The position numbers and the translations under genes were made by a program. DNA of 26,541 bases. It comes from a virus. Shown piece by piece: positions 1 to 5,170 of this stretch; the first letter of the stretch is position 1, and the number at the start of each line of letters is the position of its first letter. The stretch is taken from the IMG/VR virus record IMGVR_UViG_3300025168_000558, positions 1 through 26,541 of that record, one strand, 5' to 3'. The notes under the pieces were generated by a model. That model was given only the letters and a program-made list of their open reading frames with translations. It was not told where the DNA came from and did no database searches.

Positions 1-134
1 ACGTAGCTGCTATCGTGTAGCTCCTGGTCTCGAACTAATTGCTCCACCATGTTTAAGCGGTCACATAGTTCGTCCAAGGTTTTCGATTCCGGTACAAGCT
101 GCGCTGCTTCATCAATGAGAATTCTAACTGTCAT
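1..134 (-). CDS. Partial small gene running off the left edge, unknown function
   Basis: An ATG at 134 opens a leftward frame that stays open for 44 codons to the window edge. The product begins MTVRILIDEAAQLVPESK and continues with a charged, probably helical stretch rich in Glu, Asp and Leu. The ATG lies just downstream of a copy of the AAAGGAAGCAA-type leader element (138-147), which the other left-arm genes also use, and this is the main reason to call it a gene. It overlaps the 3' end of the upstream membrane-protein gene by 11 nt. I do not recognise the family, and the C-terminus is outside the window. Confidence 0.6.
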   Translation of the reverse strand, partial: MTVRILIDEAAQLVPESKTLDELCDRLNMVEQLVRDQELHDSSY

Positions 135-312
135 GGTTTGCTTCCTTCTTGAGTTCTGCTCGAACCCACTTGGCATTTATAGGTTGGTGAATGTCCGGGT
201 TCAACTCCCCGGCAGCATTGACTAACGCCGCACTGAGATATGGACCCAGAAATGGGACTATTGAGAACATGGCTGCAAGGCCGATAAGAACGAACTGAAT
301 CATTAAAAACAT
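124..312 (-). CDS. Small single-pass membrane protein, unknown function
   Basis: This 62-residue protein has a hydrophobic N-terminal segment (about residues 4-33, FLMIQFVLIGLAAMF then a second apolar stretch) and a polar C-terminal tail with Lys, Glu and Arg. It is probably an inner-membrane protein with a short soluble tail. The ATG at 312 has a GGAG about 8 nt upstream. An alternative ATG at 303 forms a TAATG overlap with the stop of the preceding gene and would give 59 residues. The sequence cannot decide between coupling and the SD start. Holin or spanin-like roles are possible by size and topology only; no diagnostic motif is visible. Confidence 0.55.
   Translation of the reverse strand: MFLMIQFVLIGLAAMFSIVPFLGPYLSAALVNAAGELNPDIHQPINAKWVRAELKKEANHDS
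138..147 (-). promoter_or_regulatory. Leader/RBS element, copy 1
   Basis: AAGGAAGCAA on the minus strand, 3 nt before the ATG of the partial left-edge gene. Confidence 0.6.
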
Positions 313-749
313 TCGATGTGCTCCACTAATAAGTTGCCGCCCTCTACGAAGTCGATGTCTGTAGAGTCACCGTCAAAGTGCAGGAATTGAGCGTCACTGA
401 TAATGTACTGAATGGCCATGTGAGCCATTACGAGCTTCTCTGCGGCTTCGGTTAACCACGTGGCTGACATCCACTCGCCACCGCTCATGATAAAGCTGTG
501 GTGTATCTTCAAATGCGTGGCGCCGAGTACGAGCTTTTCACCAGCGGCGTTGGTCCAGGTCAGCTTTAGATCCGTAGGGTAAAGACTGCGCCACAGGATT
601 TCACGGTCACCGGGGATCCGCTTGTCATCGTCGTCGACGGGGTAGCCTTGGGCGTCTGCGATAAAGTTGAGGTCGGCATCGGTCCAAAGTTCCTCGTTTG
701 GGCACCATGTCAGGGTAAAACCACAGTCTGATTGAAATACGAATTCCAT
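303..749 (-). CDS. Conserved-looking hypothetical protein, 148 aa
   Basis: An acidic, mixed alpha/beta protein with many Trp and Asp residues (ELWTDADLNF, DDDDKR, GGEWMSATWL). I see no signal peptide, membrane segment or recognisable catalytic motif. The ATG at 749 overlaps the integrase stop as TAATG and is preceded by the AAAGGAAGCAA leader element at 753-763, so this start is well supported. It is probably co-transcribed with the integrase and the downstream membrane protein. Its function is unknown. Confidence 0.65.
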   Translation of the reverse strand: MEFVFQSDCGFTLTWCPNEELWTDADLNFIADAQGYPVDDDDKRIPGDREILWRSLYPTDLKLTWTNAAGEKLVLGATHLKIHHSFIMSGGEWMSATWLTEAAEKLVMAHMAIQYIISDAQFLHFDGDSTDIDFVEGGNLLVEHIECF

Positions 750-1684
750 TATTTGCTTCCTTTCAAGAGTGGATGGTTTTCTGCCATCTGCTCTTTGTCT
801 AAGTAGTGCTTGATGCTCTCAACTGATTTGTGACCTGTCACCGCCATGATCTCACCGAGTGAGACCCCGGCCTTGGATGCCCAGGTGATGAACCCGGCTC
901 GCGTACTGTGGGGGCTGAAGTCTGAGACTTGAAACCCGCACTTGGTAAGTACACGCTTAAAGATTGCATCGTAGCCGCGCTTAGATAGTGGCCTATCGGT
1001 GATGTTGTCACTCTTTGAAATTGGCTTCCAAAGCGGGCCGGATGTTATTTCCGACCTTCGGAGCCATTCCATCAAGTGGGTAGAAGGTGCCAATGGTACG
1101 CTTAAATCACCAGGGGCGCCGGGTAAAAACTTGCGACGCAAGGTCACAGAGTTTTTCTCAACAACGTCTATCCAAATCCTATCGAAATCGACTACAATGT
1201 TCTCGACGGTAAGATTCAGCAATTCGGCTTTACGGCTAGCAGTCGCAAAGATAACGCTAAACAAAGCTTTATCTCTGCAATCACGCAATGAGCCGGAATC
1301 CAGAGACGATAAGACGCGCTCCACATCCCGGAGCATAAACGCTTTCTTGGTATCAATAGCCCGGTGTGCATGCTCTCGCTTGATACCGTCCAACACGTCA
1401 CGAACTATCTGACCGTTAAGTGATGGCATCCAGTCGATGCACCCGCAATAGGCTTGGTTGATTTTAGAACGTGAGTAGCCGCTGGAATGCAGCACGGCCA
1501 AGTAATCGCAAAGACTCACGGGAACCGCGTCTCTACCATTATCCACTAGCCATTGCTCGAACTGGGCGACGTTGACCCGATACGAATCGACCGTTCCAGG
1601 TGCTTTCTTTTGGGCCGCGAGTCGAGATGCTAACGGACTTAGACCGCTACCATCTGCCACAAACGGCAATACTTTTGCTGTCAT
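749..1684 (-). CDS. int: Tyrosine recombinase / phage integrase
   Basis: This 311-aa protein has the two-domain layout of phage integrases. The N-terminal part (about residues 15-100) looks like a SAM-like core-binding domain, with KAPGTVDSYRVNVAQFEQWL typical of its first helices. The C-terminal catalytic domain shows Arg151 in ATASRKAELLNL, His259 and Arg262 in HSTRAGF, His285 in TGHKS and the probable nucleophile Tyr294 in IKHYL, so the key residues appear complete. Members of this family cut and rejoin attP and attB through a 3'-phosphotyrosine intermediate. The ATG at 1684 follows the leader element at 1688-1698. The gene reads leftward between a 37-aa gene and the 148-aa gene. It points to a temperate life style. 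No att core could be identified by eye, and no excisionase was recognised. Confidence 0.93.
   Translation of the reverse strand: MTAKVLPFVADGSGLSPLASRLAAQKKAPGTVDSYRVNVAQFEQWLVDNGRDAVPVSLCDYLAVLHSSGYSRSKINQAYCGCIDWMPSLNGQIVRDVLDGIKREHAHRAIDTKKAFMLRDVERVLSSLDSGSLRDCRDKALFSVIFATASRKAELLNLTVENIVVDFDRIWIDVVEKNSVTLRRKFLPGAPGDLSVPLAPSTHLMEWLRRSEITSGPLWKPISKSDNITDRPLSKRGYDAIFKRVLTKCGFQVSDFSPHSTRAGFITWASKAGVSLGEIMAVTGHKSVESIKHYLDKEQMAENHPLLKGSK
753..763 (-). promoter_or_regulatory. Leader/RBS element, copy 2
   Basis: AAAGGAAGCAA ahead of the 148-aa gene; it lies inside the 3' end of the integrase gene. Confidence 0.65.
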
Positions 1685-1687
1685 GTT

Positions 1688-1698
1688 TTGCTTCCTTT
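1688..1698 (-). promoter_or_regulatory. Leader/RBS element, copy 3
   Basis: AAAGGAAGCAA ahead of the integrase ATG, in the 16-nt gap after the 37-aa gene. Confidence 0.65.
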
Positions 1699-1700
1699 AC

Positions 1701-1814
1701 TTAGCTATTCAGCCATTCATCAAATGTTTTGATAGGTTCACCCGTTGTCGAGTCAATCCCGTTGCCATCGTCGACACATCGGACGTAATTCTCATAGCGT
1801 TCTCTCAAAGTCAT
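1701..1814 (-). CDS. 37-aa small protein upstream of integrase
   Basis: A short frame from ATG 1814 to TAA 1703-1701 encodes MTLRERYENYVRCVDDGNG followed by a tail ending TFDEWLNS. It is polar and probably folds as two short helices. The evidence that it is real is its start context: the same GGAAGCAA leader element (1818-1827) that precedes the integrase and other left-arm genes, at the same distance from ATG. Its stop lies 16 nt before the integrase start. A small DNA-binding excisionase-type role is suggested only by position; no helix-turn-helix is obvious. Confidence 0.55.
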   Translation of the reverse strand: MTLRERYENYVRCVDDGNGIDSTTGEPIKTFDEWLNS

Positions 1815-1817
1815 CAC

Positions 1818-1827
1818 TTGCTTCCTT
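1818..1827 (-). promoter_or_regulatory. Leader/RBS element, copy 4
   Basis: AAGGAAGCAA ahead of the 37-aa gene; it is the main support for that start. Confidence 0.6.
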
Positions 1828-1850
1828 CCCTACGATTAGACGTAAGTTAA

Positions 1851-1871
1851 GCCGAGGATCTGACTCTCGGC
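1851..1871. repeat. Inverted repeat GCCGAG / CTCGGC ahead of the integrase operon
   Basis: GCCGAG (1851-1856) is complementary to CTCGGC (1866-1871), with a 9-nt loop. In the leftward transcript this hairpin lies between the terminator at 1872-1905 and the ribosome-binding site of the 37-aa gene. CTCTCGGC (1864-1871) also pairs perfectly with GCCGAGAG at 1896-1903, so alternative folds are possible. Confidence 0.5.
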
Positions 1872-1905
1872 ACCAAGAAAGCCCTCGGGATGGGAGCCGA
1901 GAGCT
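1872..1905 (-). terminator. Rho-independent terminator after the Gp88-like operon
   Basis: Read leftward, AGCTCTCGG (1905-1897) pairs with CCGAGGGCT (1888-1880) over 9 positions, one of them a G-U pair, with an 8-nt loop. TTCTTGGT follows. It lies 28 nt beyond the stop of the 41-aa gene. The downstream tail GGCTTTCTTGGTG (1883-1871) is identical to that of the terminator near 3950. Confidence 0.7.
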
Positions 1906-1932
1906 TTAAAGGGGCTTATTTCTTCCAGGGGC

Positions 1933-2058
1933 TTAGGCTTTGACTATCACCGCCCAATTGCATCCAATTAGAGTGATACGAACCAAACCATAATAACTAT
2001 GGCGCTCAATATAGCGTTCTGCATCCCGTCTAGAGCGTGATTTGTAGAGAATACTCAT
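1933..2058 (-). CDS. 41-aa small basic protein
   Basis: The ATG at 2058 overlaps the stop of the Gp88-like gene as ATGA, and a strong GGAGGTGG sequence lies a few bases upstream, so I start here. A longer upstream frame exists but would mean initiating inside the neighbouring gene. The product begins MSILYKSRSRRDAERYIERH and ends LIGCNWAVIVKA: a basic helical half, then a beta-like hydrophobic half. Translational coupling suggests it is made together with the Gp88-like protein. The family is unknown. Confidence 0.6.
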   Translation of the reverse strand: MSILYKSRSRRDAERYIERHSYYGLVRITLIGCNWAVIVKA

Positions 2059-2975
2059 GCCGCCACCTCCGCCGATACGAGACGCAATGAGGGACGCAGG
2101 ACGAAGCCAGAAGTGTCCCGCTTCGCAGGTCCGAGGGGTTTCAATGCAACGATGCAACCATTTCTAGGATCCAACCACCTACGGTCGTCAGCAGTCCCAT
2201 CTATTACGCGATAGCCTGACCACGAACCGGACGCGGTCACACGTTTCCAAGTAGCCTTGTCAAATACGATTGCCACATTGCCGCCATCGTCCAAGGTCTT
2301 GATCGCGTGTCGGTGGTTCGTTTCAGAGCGTGAGAATGTGAGGGAATAATTCTCAGGTAAAGACCGCTTAAATCTTCCAGGAAGCTTAGTGTAATCGTAG
2401 TAAATCACATCAGGGAACATGCTAAACATCCAACGCTCGCGAGATTCCCACACGATATCACTTGTTCCATTCGGACGGATTGCGACTTTGTAAGACCGCT
2501 TAGACAGTCGATCGATCATATCAAAGAACGTGAGAGCAAAGATTGCCCGATGTTCAAAGTAAAGCTTAGTGCGTTTGATCCGTCCTGCTTTGACGTTGAC
2601 AATTGATCCGTGCCCCGATTCGTATAAGCACGATTTAGTGCAACCCTCAGACCGTCCATGGCAGACCTCAGTTCCACTGAGATCACCGGGTGCAAAGTGC
2701 ATCACGAACGATTTCAAGACGCCCTTTGATGCTTTATTTGAGAGCATCATTTTGTGCTGACCTTCCGAGGTGAAAAAGTCCGGCAGGGTCTTCAGTCGCA
2801 AAAGTCGACGGGCTATCTGTCGGGCTTCCTTGACATCGCTGCGATCTGGCACCCGGCCAGATTTGAGGATGTTATAAGCCCGTTCAAAACGGGCCGGATC
2901 ATATTTCACGCGCGCGAGAGTGACGTGATAACGATTGCCATTTTTGGCATAAATAAATTTAGAAGTTTTGGACAT
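2055..2975 (-). CDS. Gp88-like phage protein with conserved Cys cluster
   Basis: This 306-aa protein matches my memory of the phage gene-product-88 family. It carries Cys105, Cys112 and Cys116 in the segment CHGRSEGCTKSC, then AIRPNGTSDIVWE (165-177), which resembles the family's RLNGTSDIPWE, and a C-terminal VIDGTADDRRWLDP block. Members are common in phages infecting many hosts, and their biochemical role is not established as far as I know. The three cysteines suggest metal or Fe-S binding, but that is inference. I chose ATG 2975 because the leader element sits directly upstream (2981-2990); a frame from 3002 would put the element inside the gene. A terminator-flanked gap of 159 bp precedes it, and it is coupled to the 41-aa gene downstream. 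Confidence 0.75.
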   Translation of the reverse strand: MSKTSKFIYAKNGNRYHVTLARVKYDPARFERAYNILKSGRVPDRSDVKEARQIARRLLRLKTLPDFFTSEGQHKMMLSNKASKGVLKSFVMHFAPGDLSGTEVCHGRSEGCTKSCLYESGHGSIVNVKAGRIKRTKLYFEHRAIFALTFFDMIDRLSKRSYKVAIRPNGTSDIVWESRERWMFSMFPDVIYYDYTKLPGRFKRSLPENYSLTFSRSETNHRHAIKTLDDGGNVAIVFDKATWKRVTASGSWSGYRVIDGTADDRRWLDPRNGCIVALKPLGPAKRDTSGFVLRPSLRLVSAEVAA

Positions 2976-2980
2976 AAGTT

Positions 2981-2990
2981 TTGCTTCCTT
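2981..2990 (-). promoter_or_regulatory. Leader/RBS element, copy 5
   Basis: AAGGAAGCAA ahead of the Gp88-like gene; it decides the start at 2975 over 3002. Confidence 0.65.
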
Positions 2991-3059
2991 GCTTGGCTGC
3001 AATCAATCACTAGGACCGATCGCGGGTTTGAATATTGAGCCCCTGGAAAGATTTAAGGA

Positions 3060-3078
3060 TATTTGAGCGCGTCAAATA
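3060..3078. repeat. Palindromic dyad TATTTGA-N5-TCAAATA
   Basis: The perfect 7-bp arms TATTTGA and TCAAATA flank GCGCG in the gap upstream of the Gp88-like gene, downstream of the terminator at 3106-3129. The position and symmetry would suit an operator. No good sigma70 promoter could be aligned with it. Confidence 0.45.
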
Positions 3079-3105
3079 GCCGTTGAAACACCCAGGGTGA
3101 GAGGG

Positions 3106-3129
3106 AAAAGCCCCTATTGAGCAGGGGCT
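3106..3129 (-). terminator. Rho-independent terminator after the NLxRGxWS gene pair
   Basis: AGCCCCT (3109-3115) and AGGGGCT (3123-3129) form a perfect 7-bp stem with a 7-nt loop. In the leftward transcript the stem is followed by TTTCCC. It starts 5 nt after the stop of the 116-aa gene, so it most likely ends that operon. Confidence 0.7.
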
Positions 3130-3134
3130 GACCA

Positions 3135-3485
3135 TTAACGGATCCACATCTCGGATGTATCAGTGAAGTAAGCTTCCGACGCTGTATCAATTCGGGTACC
3201 GTCAGAGAGCTGAAAGTATCGATGACCTTTACGAGGGTTAAAGTAGACCCGTTGCCAACCTGAGAGGTCAGGCTGTGGCGTGTCAACGATGGTTTCCTCG
3301 CTGTGGATATAGGCGAACACCTTGCGCTTCTCACCTTCGAGACATGCCTCGAATTGCTTGCCACTCGGTTGTTTAAACTTGATATCAAAGCAATGCACCG
3401 ACGATGCCGGTTGGACCTTGTTGGTCTCTTTAGGAGTGACCGACCAATCACCTCTGCTTAGATTCTTATGGACCTTGGATCTCAT
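3135..3485 (-). CDS. NLxRGxWS-family phage protein, shorter paralogue (116 aa)
   Basis: The N-terminus has HKNLSRGDWSV at residues 6-16, matching YRNLTRGGWSL at the same residues of the gene just upstream. A second shared block is KRKVFAYIHSEE (53-64). A third, VYFNPRKGHRYF (about 80-91), resembles a V-x-YNP segment I associate with small phage proteins of this type. The ATG at 3485 overlaps the upstream stop as ATGA, with no separate leader element, so translation is probably coupled. It is likely a small cytoplasmic beta-rich protein of the early region. No function is known to me. Confidence 0.7.
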   Translation of the reverse strand: MRSKVHKNLSRGDWSVTPKETNKVQPASSVHCFDIKFKQPSGKQFEACLEGEKRKVFAYIHSEETIVDTPQPDLSGWQRVYFNPRKGHRYFQLSDGTRIDTASEAYFTDTSEMWIR

Positions 3486-3919
3486 GCGTAGACCTCGCAG
3501 GTTTCATTGAATACGAGCGTCAACGTTGGAGCGATACGCGAGACATCAAACGGACGTGATGACCCGTCGAGAGGATTAATCAAAACGAGCTGACCTGCTT
3601 CAAGGTCAAGTGACAACGTGCCGAGGTGAACCAATGCACCATAGACATTGCCAACAAGGGGCTGACCTTCTGTGACGTCACCGGCAACGTATGCGATGAC
3701 CTCGCGACCATACTTGTTAGGTAGTGCAAGGTTCTTAACAATACGAGCGCAACCGCTCGCAATGGTGCTTGGGTTGTTCGTGACAACGTTGGTCATAAGT
3801 AGACCGCCGGTGTGGTGTGATGGTCCTGTGAGCTTTGAGGCATAGCCCTTGCGATCAAGTTTGGCATCAATGAGAGACCATCCACCTCGGGTTAGGTTTC
3901 GATAAATTGCTTGTGTCAT
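3482..3919 (-). CDS. NLxRGxWS-family phage protein, longer paralogue (145 aa)
   Basis: The protein opens with YRNLTRGGWSL (residues 6-16) and has GREVIAYVAGDV (71-82), both aligning with the paralogue downstream. The middle is an insertion rich in Thr, Asn and Gly. The C-terminal part is beta-like (GTLSLDLEAGQLVLINPLDG) and unlike its neighbour. The ATG at 3919 follows the leader element at 3923-3933. The pair probably arose by duplication followed by divergence of the second half. The function is unknown. Confidence 0.7.
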   Translation of the reverse strand: MTQAIYRNLTRGGWSLIDAKLDRKGYASKLTGPSHHTGGLLMTNVVTNNPSTIASGCARIVKNLALPNKYGREVIAYVAGDVTEGQPLVGNVYGALVHLGTLSLDLEAGQLVLINPLDGSSRPFDVSRIAPTLTLVFNETCEVYA

Positions 3920-3922
3920 AGG

Positions 3923-3933
3923 TTGCTTCCTTT
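3923..3933 (-). promoter_or_regulatory. Leader/RBS element, copy 6
   Basis: AAAGGAAGCAA ahead of the 145-aa paralogue. The identity with copy 7 extends upstream to ACAACAAAGGAAGCAA. Confidence 0.65.
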
Positions 3934-3945
3934 GTTGTGAGTTGA

Positions 3946-3973
3946 CACCAAGAAAGCCACTCTGAGGTGGCTT
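3946..3973 (-). terminator. Terminator-like hairpin between the 95-aa gene and the paralogue pair
   Basis: AAGCCAC (3954-3960) and GTGGCTT (3967-3973) form a perfect 7-bp stem with loop TCTGAG. Leftward it continues as TCTTGGTG. The 13-nt tail GGCTTTCTTGGTG is identical to the one at 1883-1871. Only about 26 nt separate it from the next start codon, which leaves little room for a promoter. Confidence 0.6.
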
Positions 3974-3997
3974 AAATGGATGTATGAGGGGCGTTGA

Positions 3998-4285
3998 TTA
4001 GCGGTGGACTGCAACGTTAGGATCATGGCGAGTCAGTCCGTATCGGTGCCATCGGGCTCCGTATCCGTACAGCGGGGATCCTTCGCACTTATTGCTCTCG
4101 TAGGGACAAATAGGCGCACCGTTATCGTCTCGGGTAAAAAAGGTAATTCTGTCAGAATAGCCCCGATTGCCCATCACATACATTGTGATGCACCATGCCT
4201 GAGCTATTTTGAGATAAGTAATTGCCGAATAGGTAAAAACGTTTCTCATAGTTGGATATGCGTGTTTCCAGAACTTAACTTGCAT
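3998..4285 (-). CDS. 95-aa hypothetical protein, first gene of the leftward arm
   Basis: The ATG at 4285 is preceded by the leader element at 4289-4299. The product is rich in Tyr, Arg and Trp. Its first half is partly apolar (TYSAITYLKIAQAWCITMYVMG, about residues 18-39) and could be a membrane segment, though it contains Lys. Its second half has two cysteines in PICPYESNKCEG, possibly metal binding. As the promoter-proximal gene of the leftward arm it may be expressed first after infection; that is inference. The opposite strand is also open over this interval, but it lacks a comparable start signal. Confidence 0.55.
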   Translation of the reverse strand: MQVKFWKHAYPTMRNVFTYSAITYLKIAQAWCITMYVMGNRGYSDRITFFTRDDNGAPICPYESNKCEGSPLYGYGARWHRYGLTRHDPNVAVHR

Positions 4286-4288
4286 TGA

Positions 4289-4299
4289 TTGCTTCCTTT
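4289..4299 (-). promoter_or_regulatory. Leader/RBS element, copy 7
   Basis: AAAGGAAGCAA ahead of the 95-aa gene, at the left edge of the divergent region. Confidence 0.65.
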
Positions 4300-4373
4300 G
4301 TTGTTGTCGCGGTCAATCCCGCTCATTCTCAGAGTCTCACATCATATGTCATCATTCAATATCAATGTGCATG

Positions 4374-4390
4374 CTGTAGGTTATGTACAG
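4374..4390. repeat. Dyad CTGTA-N7-TACAG, possible operator
   Basis: CTGTA (4374-4378) and TACAG (4386-4390) are inverted repeats. The outer CTGT...ACAG resembles an SOS box, but the spacing is 9 where the E. coli LexA site has 8. It overlaps the terminator-like hairpin at 4378-4401, so only one of the two can form in RNA. Confidence 0.4.
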
Positions 4391-4401
4391 TAACCTTTTT
4401 T
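4378..4401 (+). terminator. Rightward terminator-like hairpin in the divergent region
   Basis: AGGTTA (4378-4383) pairs with TAACCT (4391-4396) around a 7-nt loop and is followed by five more T residues. The stem is short, so efficiency is uncertain. No gene on the plus strand lies immediately upstream, so it would end a short rightward leader or antisense RNA, or act as an attenuator. Confidence 0.45.
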
Positions 4402-4463
4402 GGAGGGTGGATCGTCGCTACTATTCACTCTAAAGACCGCCTAAGTGCCTGTAATTGCGCGCA

Positions 4464-4480
4464 GGGGGGGGCCACCCCCC
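4464..4480. repeat. G-run/C-run hairpin
   Basis: Eight G followed by CCA and six C can form a 6-bp all-GC stem. The flanks CGCA (4460-4463) and TGCG (4483-4486) could extend it past a GG bulge. There is no T-tract on either side, so it is not a standard intrinsic terminator. Confidence 0.5.
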
Positions 4481-4598
4481 GGTGCGATTGTGCGTGTGAA
4501 TGTGTATTGCTACATCTGACTTTTTACCCCGATTTGCCTTTGATCTTGCCATTTATATGTCAACATGTAACATGGTGGCTTAACAAAGGAGGTCACCC

Positions 4599-4820
4599 AT
4601 GGGTGCCAAAAAGAAAACAGCTAAGAAGAAGACGGCGGTCGTCAAAAAAACACCAGTCATCTCTCAAAGCGCCGAGAAAACAATGATTACGCTTCCAGAA
4701 GGCTCACTGGTGAAAATTAAGGCCTGTGCCGAGTCAGAAGGCCTAAGTCAGTCAGCCTGGATACGGCGCCTCATCTTTCTAGGCCTTGAAGAGAACTATA
4801 GACGTCGAGGATTACTGTAA
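4599..4820 (+). CDS. Ribbon-helix-helix (CopG/Arc-type) DNA-binding protein with Lys-rich tail
   Basis: In this 73-aa protein residues 28-66 read as a ribbon-helix-helix fold: the beta strand TMITLPEG, helix VKIKACAESEG, then LSQSAWIRRLIFLGLEEN. Such proteins dimerise and bind operators through the beta ribbon. The first 18 residues (GAKKKTAKKKTAVVKK) form an unstructured basic tail like those of histone-H1-type proteins and probably add nonspecific DNA contact. A near-consensus SD, AAAGGAGGT, precedes the ATG. As the first rightward gene beside the divergent control region it is the best candidate in the window for a transcriptional switch protein. No other repressor or Cro-like gene is visible. 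Confidence 0.75.
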   Translation: MGAKKKTAKKKTAVVKKTPVISQSAEKTMITLPEGSLVKIKACAESEGLSQSAWIRRLIFLGLEENYRRRGLL

Positions 4821-5170
4821 TGGGATTCTCAAGCTACGAATGTAACCTATGCGGCAAGTCCATCCTGGCCACTTACGCTTTAGACCGCTACTCCGATGTT
4901 CCCGAGCGCTATACAGAGTCCGTGTGGATTCCGAAGCCAGGAGCAACGCCAGTCATCGGCACTTTTGACGGTTATGGCAACGTCACCACGGAAGACGGTG
5001 AGGAAGTTGACGTTTACGAGCAGATGGCCCGAAAGGATGGCAAATGGCACGAGCCGATGGTCCATCACAAAGACTGTTGGGAGAACGCAGGCAGTCCAAC
5101 CATACAGTTCGAGCCATCGGAGCGAGCGGAGGACCAGGGCTACTTTATTGATGACAGGGTCTATGTATGA
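4820..5170 (+). CDS. Small probable zinc-binding protein
   Basis: A 116-aa acidic protein with Cys8-x2-Cys11 (YECNLCGKS) near the N-terminus and HHKDCW (His82, His83, Cys86) further on, a spacing that would suit a zinc ribbon or treble-clef site. The part between is rich in Gly, Asp and Glu. The ATG at 4820 overlaps the preceding stop as TAATG, with GAGGA 8 nt upstream. Its stop overlaps the HIT gene start as ATGA. The function is unknown. Because it is coupled to a DNA-binding protein and a HIT protein, a regulatory or nucleic-acid role is plausible but unproven. Confidence 0.65.
   Translation: MGFSSYECNLCGKSILATYALDRYSDVPERYTESVWIPKPGATPVIGTFDGYGNVTTEDGEEVDVYEQMARKDGKWHEPMVHHKDCWENAGSPTIQFEPSERAEDQGYFIDDRVYV

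Larger units (their letters stand above)
4286..4598. promoter_or_regulatory. Divergent gene-free control region
   Basis: These 313 bp separate the leftward and rightward arms and must hold promoters for one or both. Visible structure includes a small dyad GCGG-N6-CCGC (4309-4322), overlapping inverted repeats at 4374-4396, a T-run at 4396-4401, a G-run/C-run hairpin near 4464-4480 and a strong SD, AAAGGAGGT, just before the ribbon-helix-helix gene. I could not align a convincing sigma70 promoter. The best pieces, TTGATA and TATGAT on the minus strand, are only 13 bp apart. A weak rightward candidate is TTGTGC with TACATC at 17-bp spacing (about 4489-4517). Confidence 0.6.

Noticed and set aside
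80-105. T-loop-like string TTCGATTCC suggesting a tRNA end or att site
   Set aside because: It lies inside an open coding frame and the flanking bases cannot form a T-arm stem or acceptor stem.
999-1412. Rightward 137-aa frame opposite the integrase gene
   Set aside because: It lies entirely within the well-supported integrase gene, has no strong SD, and its product has low-complexity Ser/Arg composition typical of an antisense shadow.
4004-4288. Rightward 94-aa frame opposite the 95-aa gene
   Set aside because: The leftward frame has the shared leader element at the right distance; the rightward one has no comparable start signal. Some doubt remains because both products are unfamiliar.
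4341-4365. Leftward sigma70 promoter TTGATA / TATGAT
   Set aside because: Both hexamers are good, but the spacing is 13 bp, too short for normal use.
4374-4390. LexA (SOS) box
   Set aside because: CTGT and ACAG are separated by 9 bases, one more than the E. coli LexA site, so it was kept only as a generic dyad.
4285-4686. Rightward frame across the divergent region into the ribbon-helix-helix gene
   Set aside because: It begins with TTG, runs through several hairpins and a G-run, and overlaps a gene with a near-consensus SD and a recognised fold.
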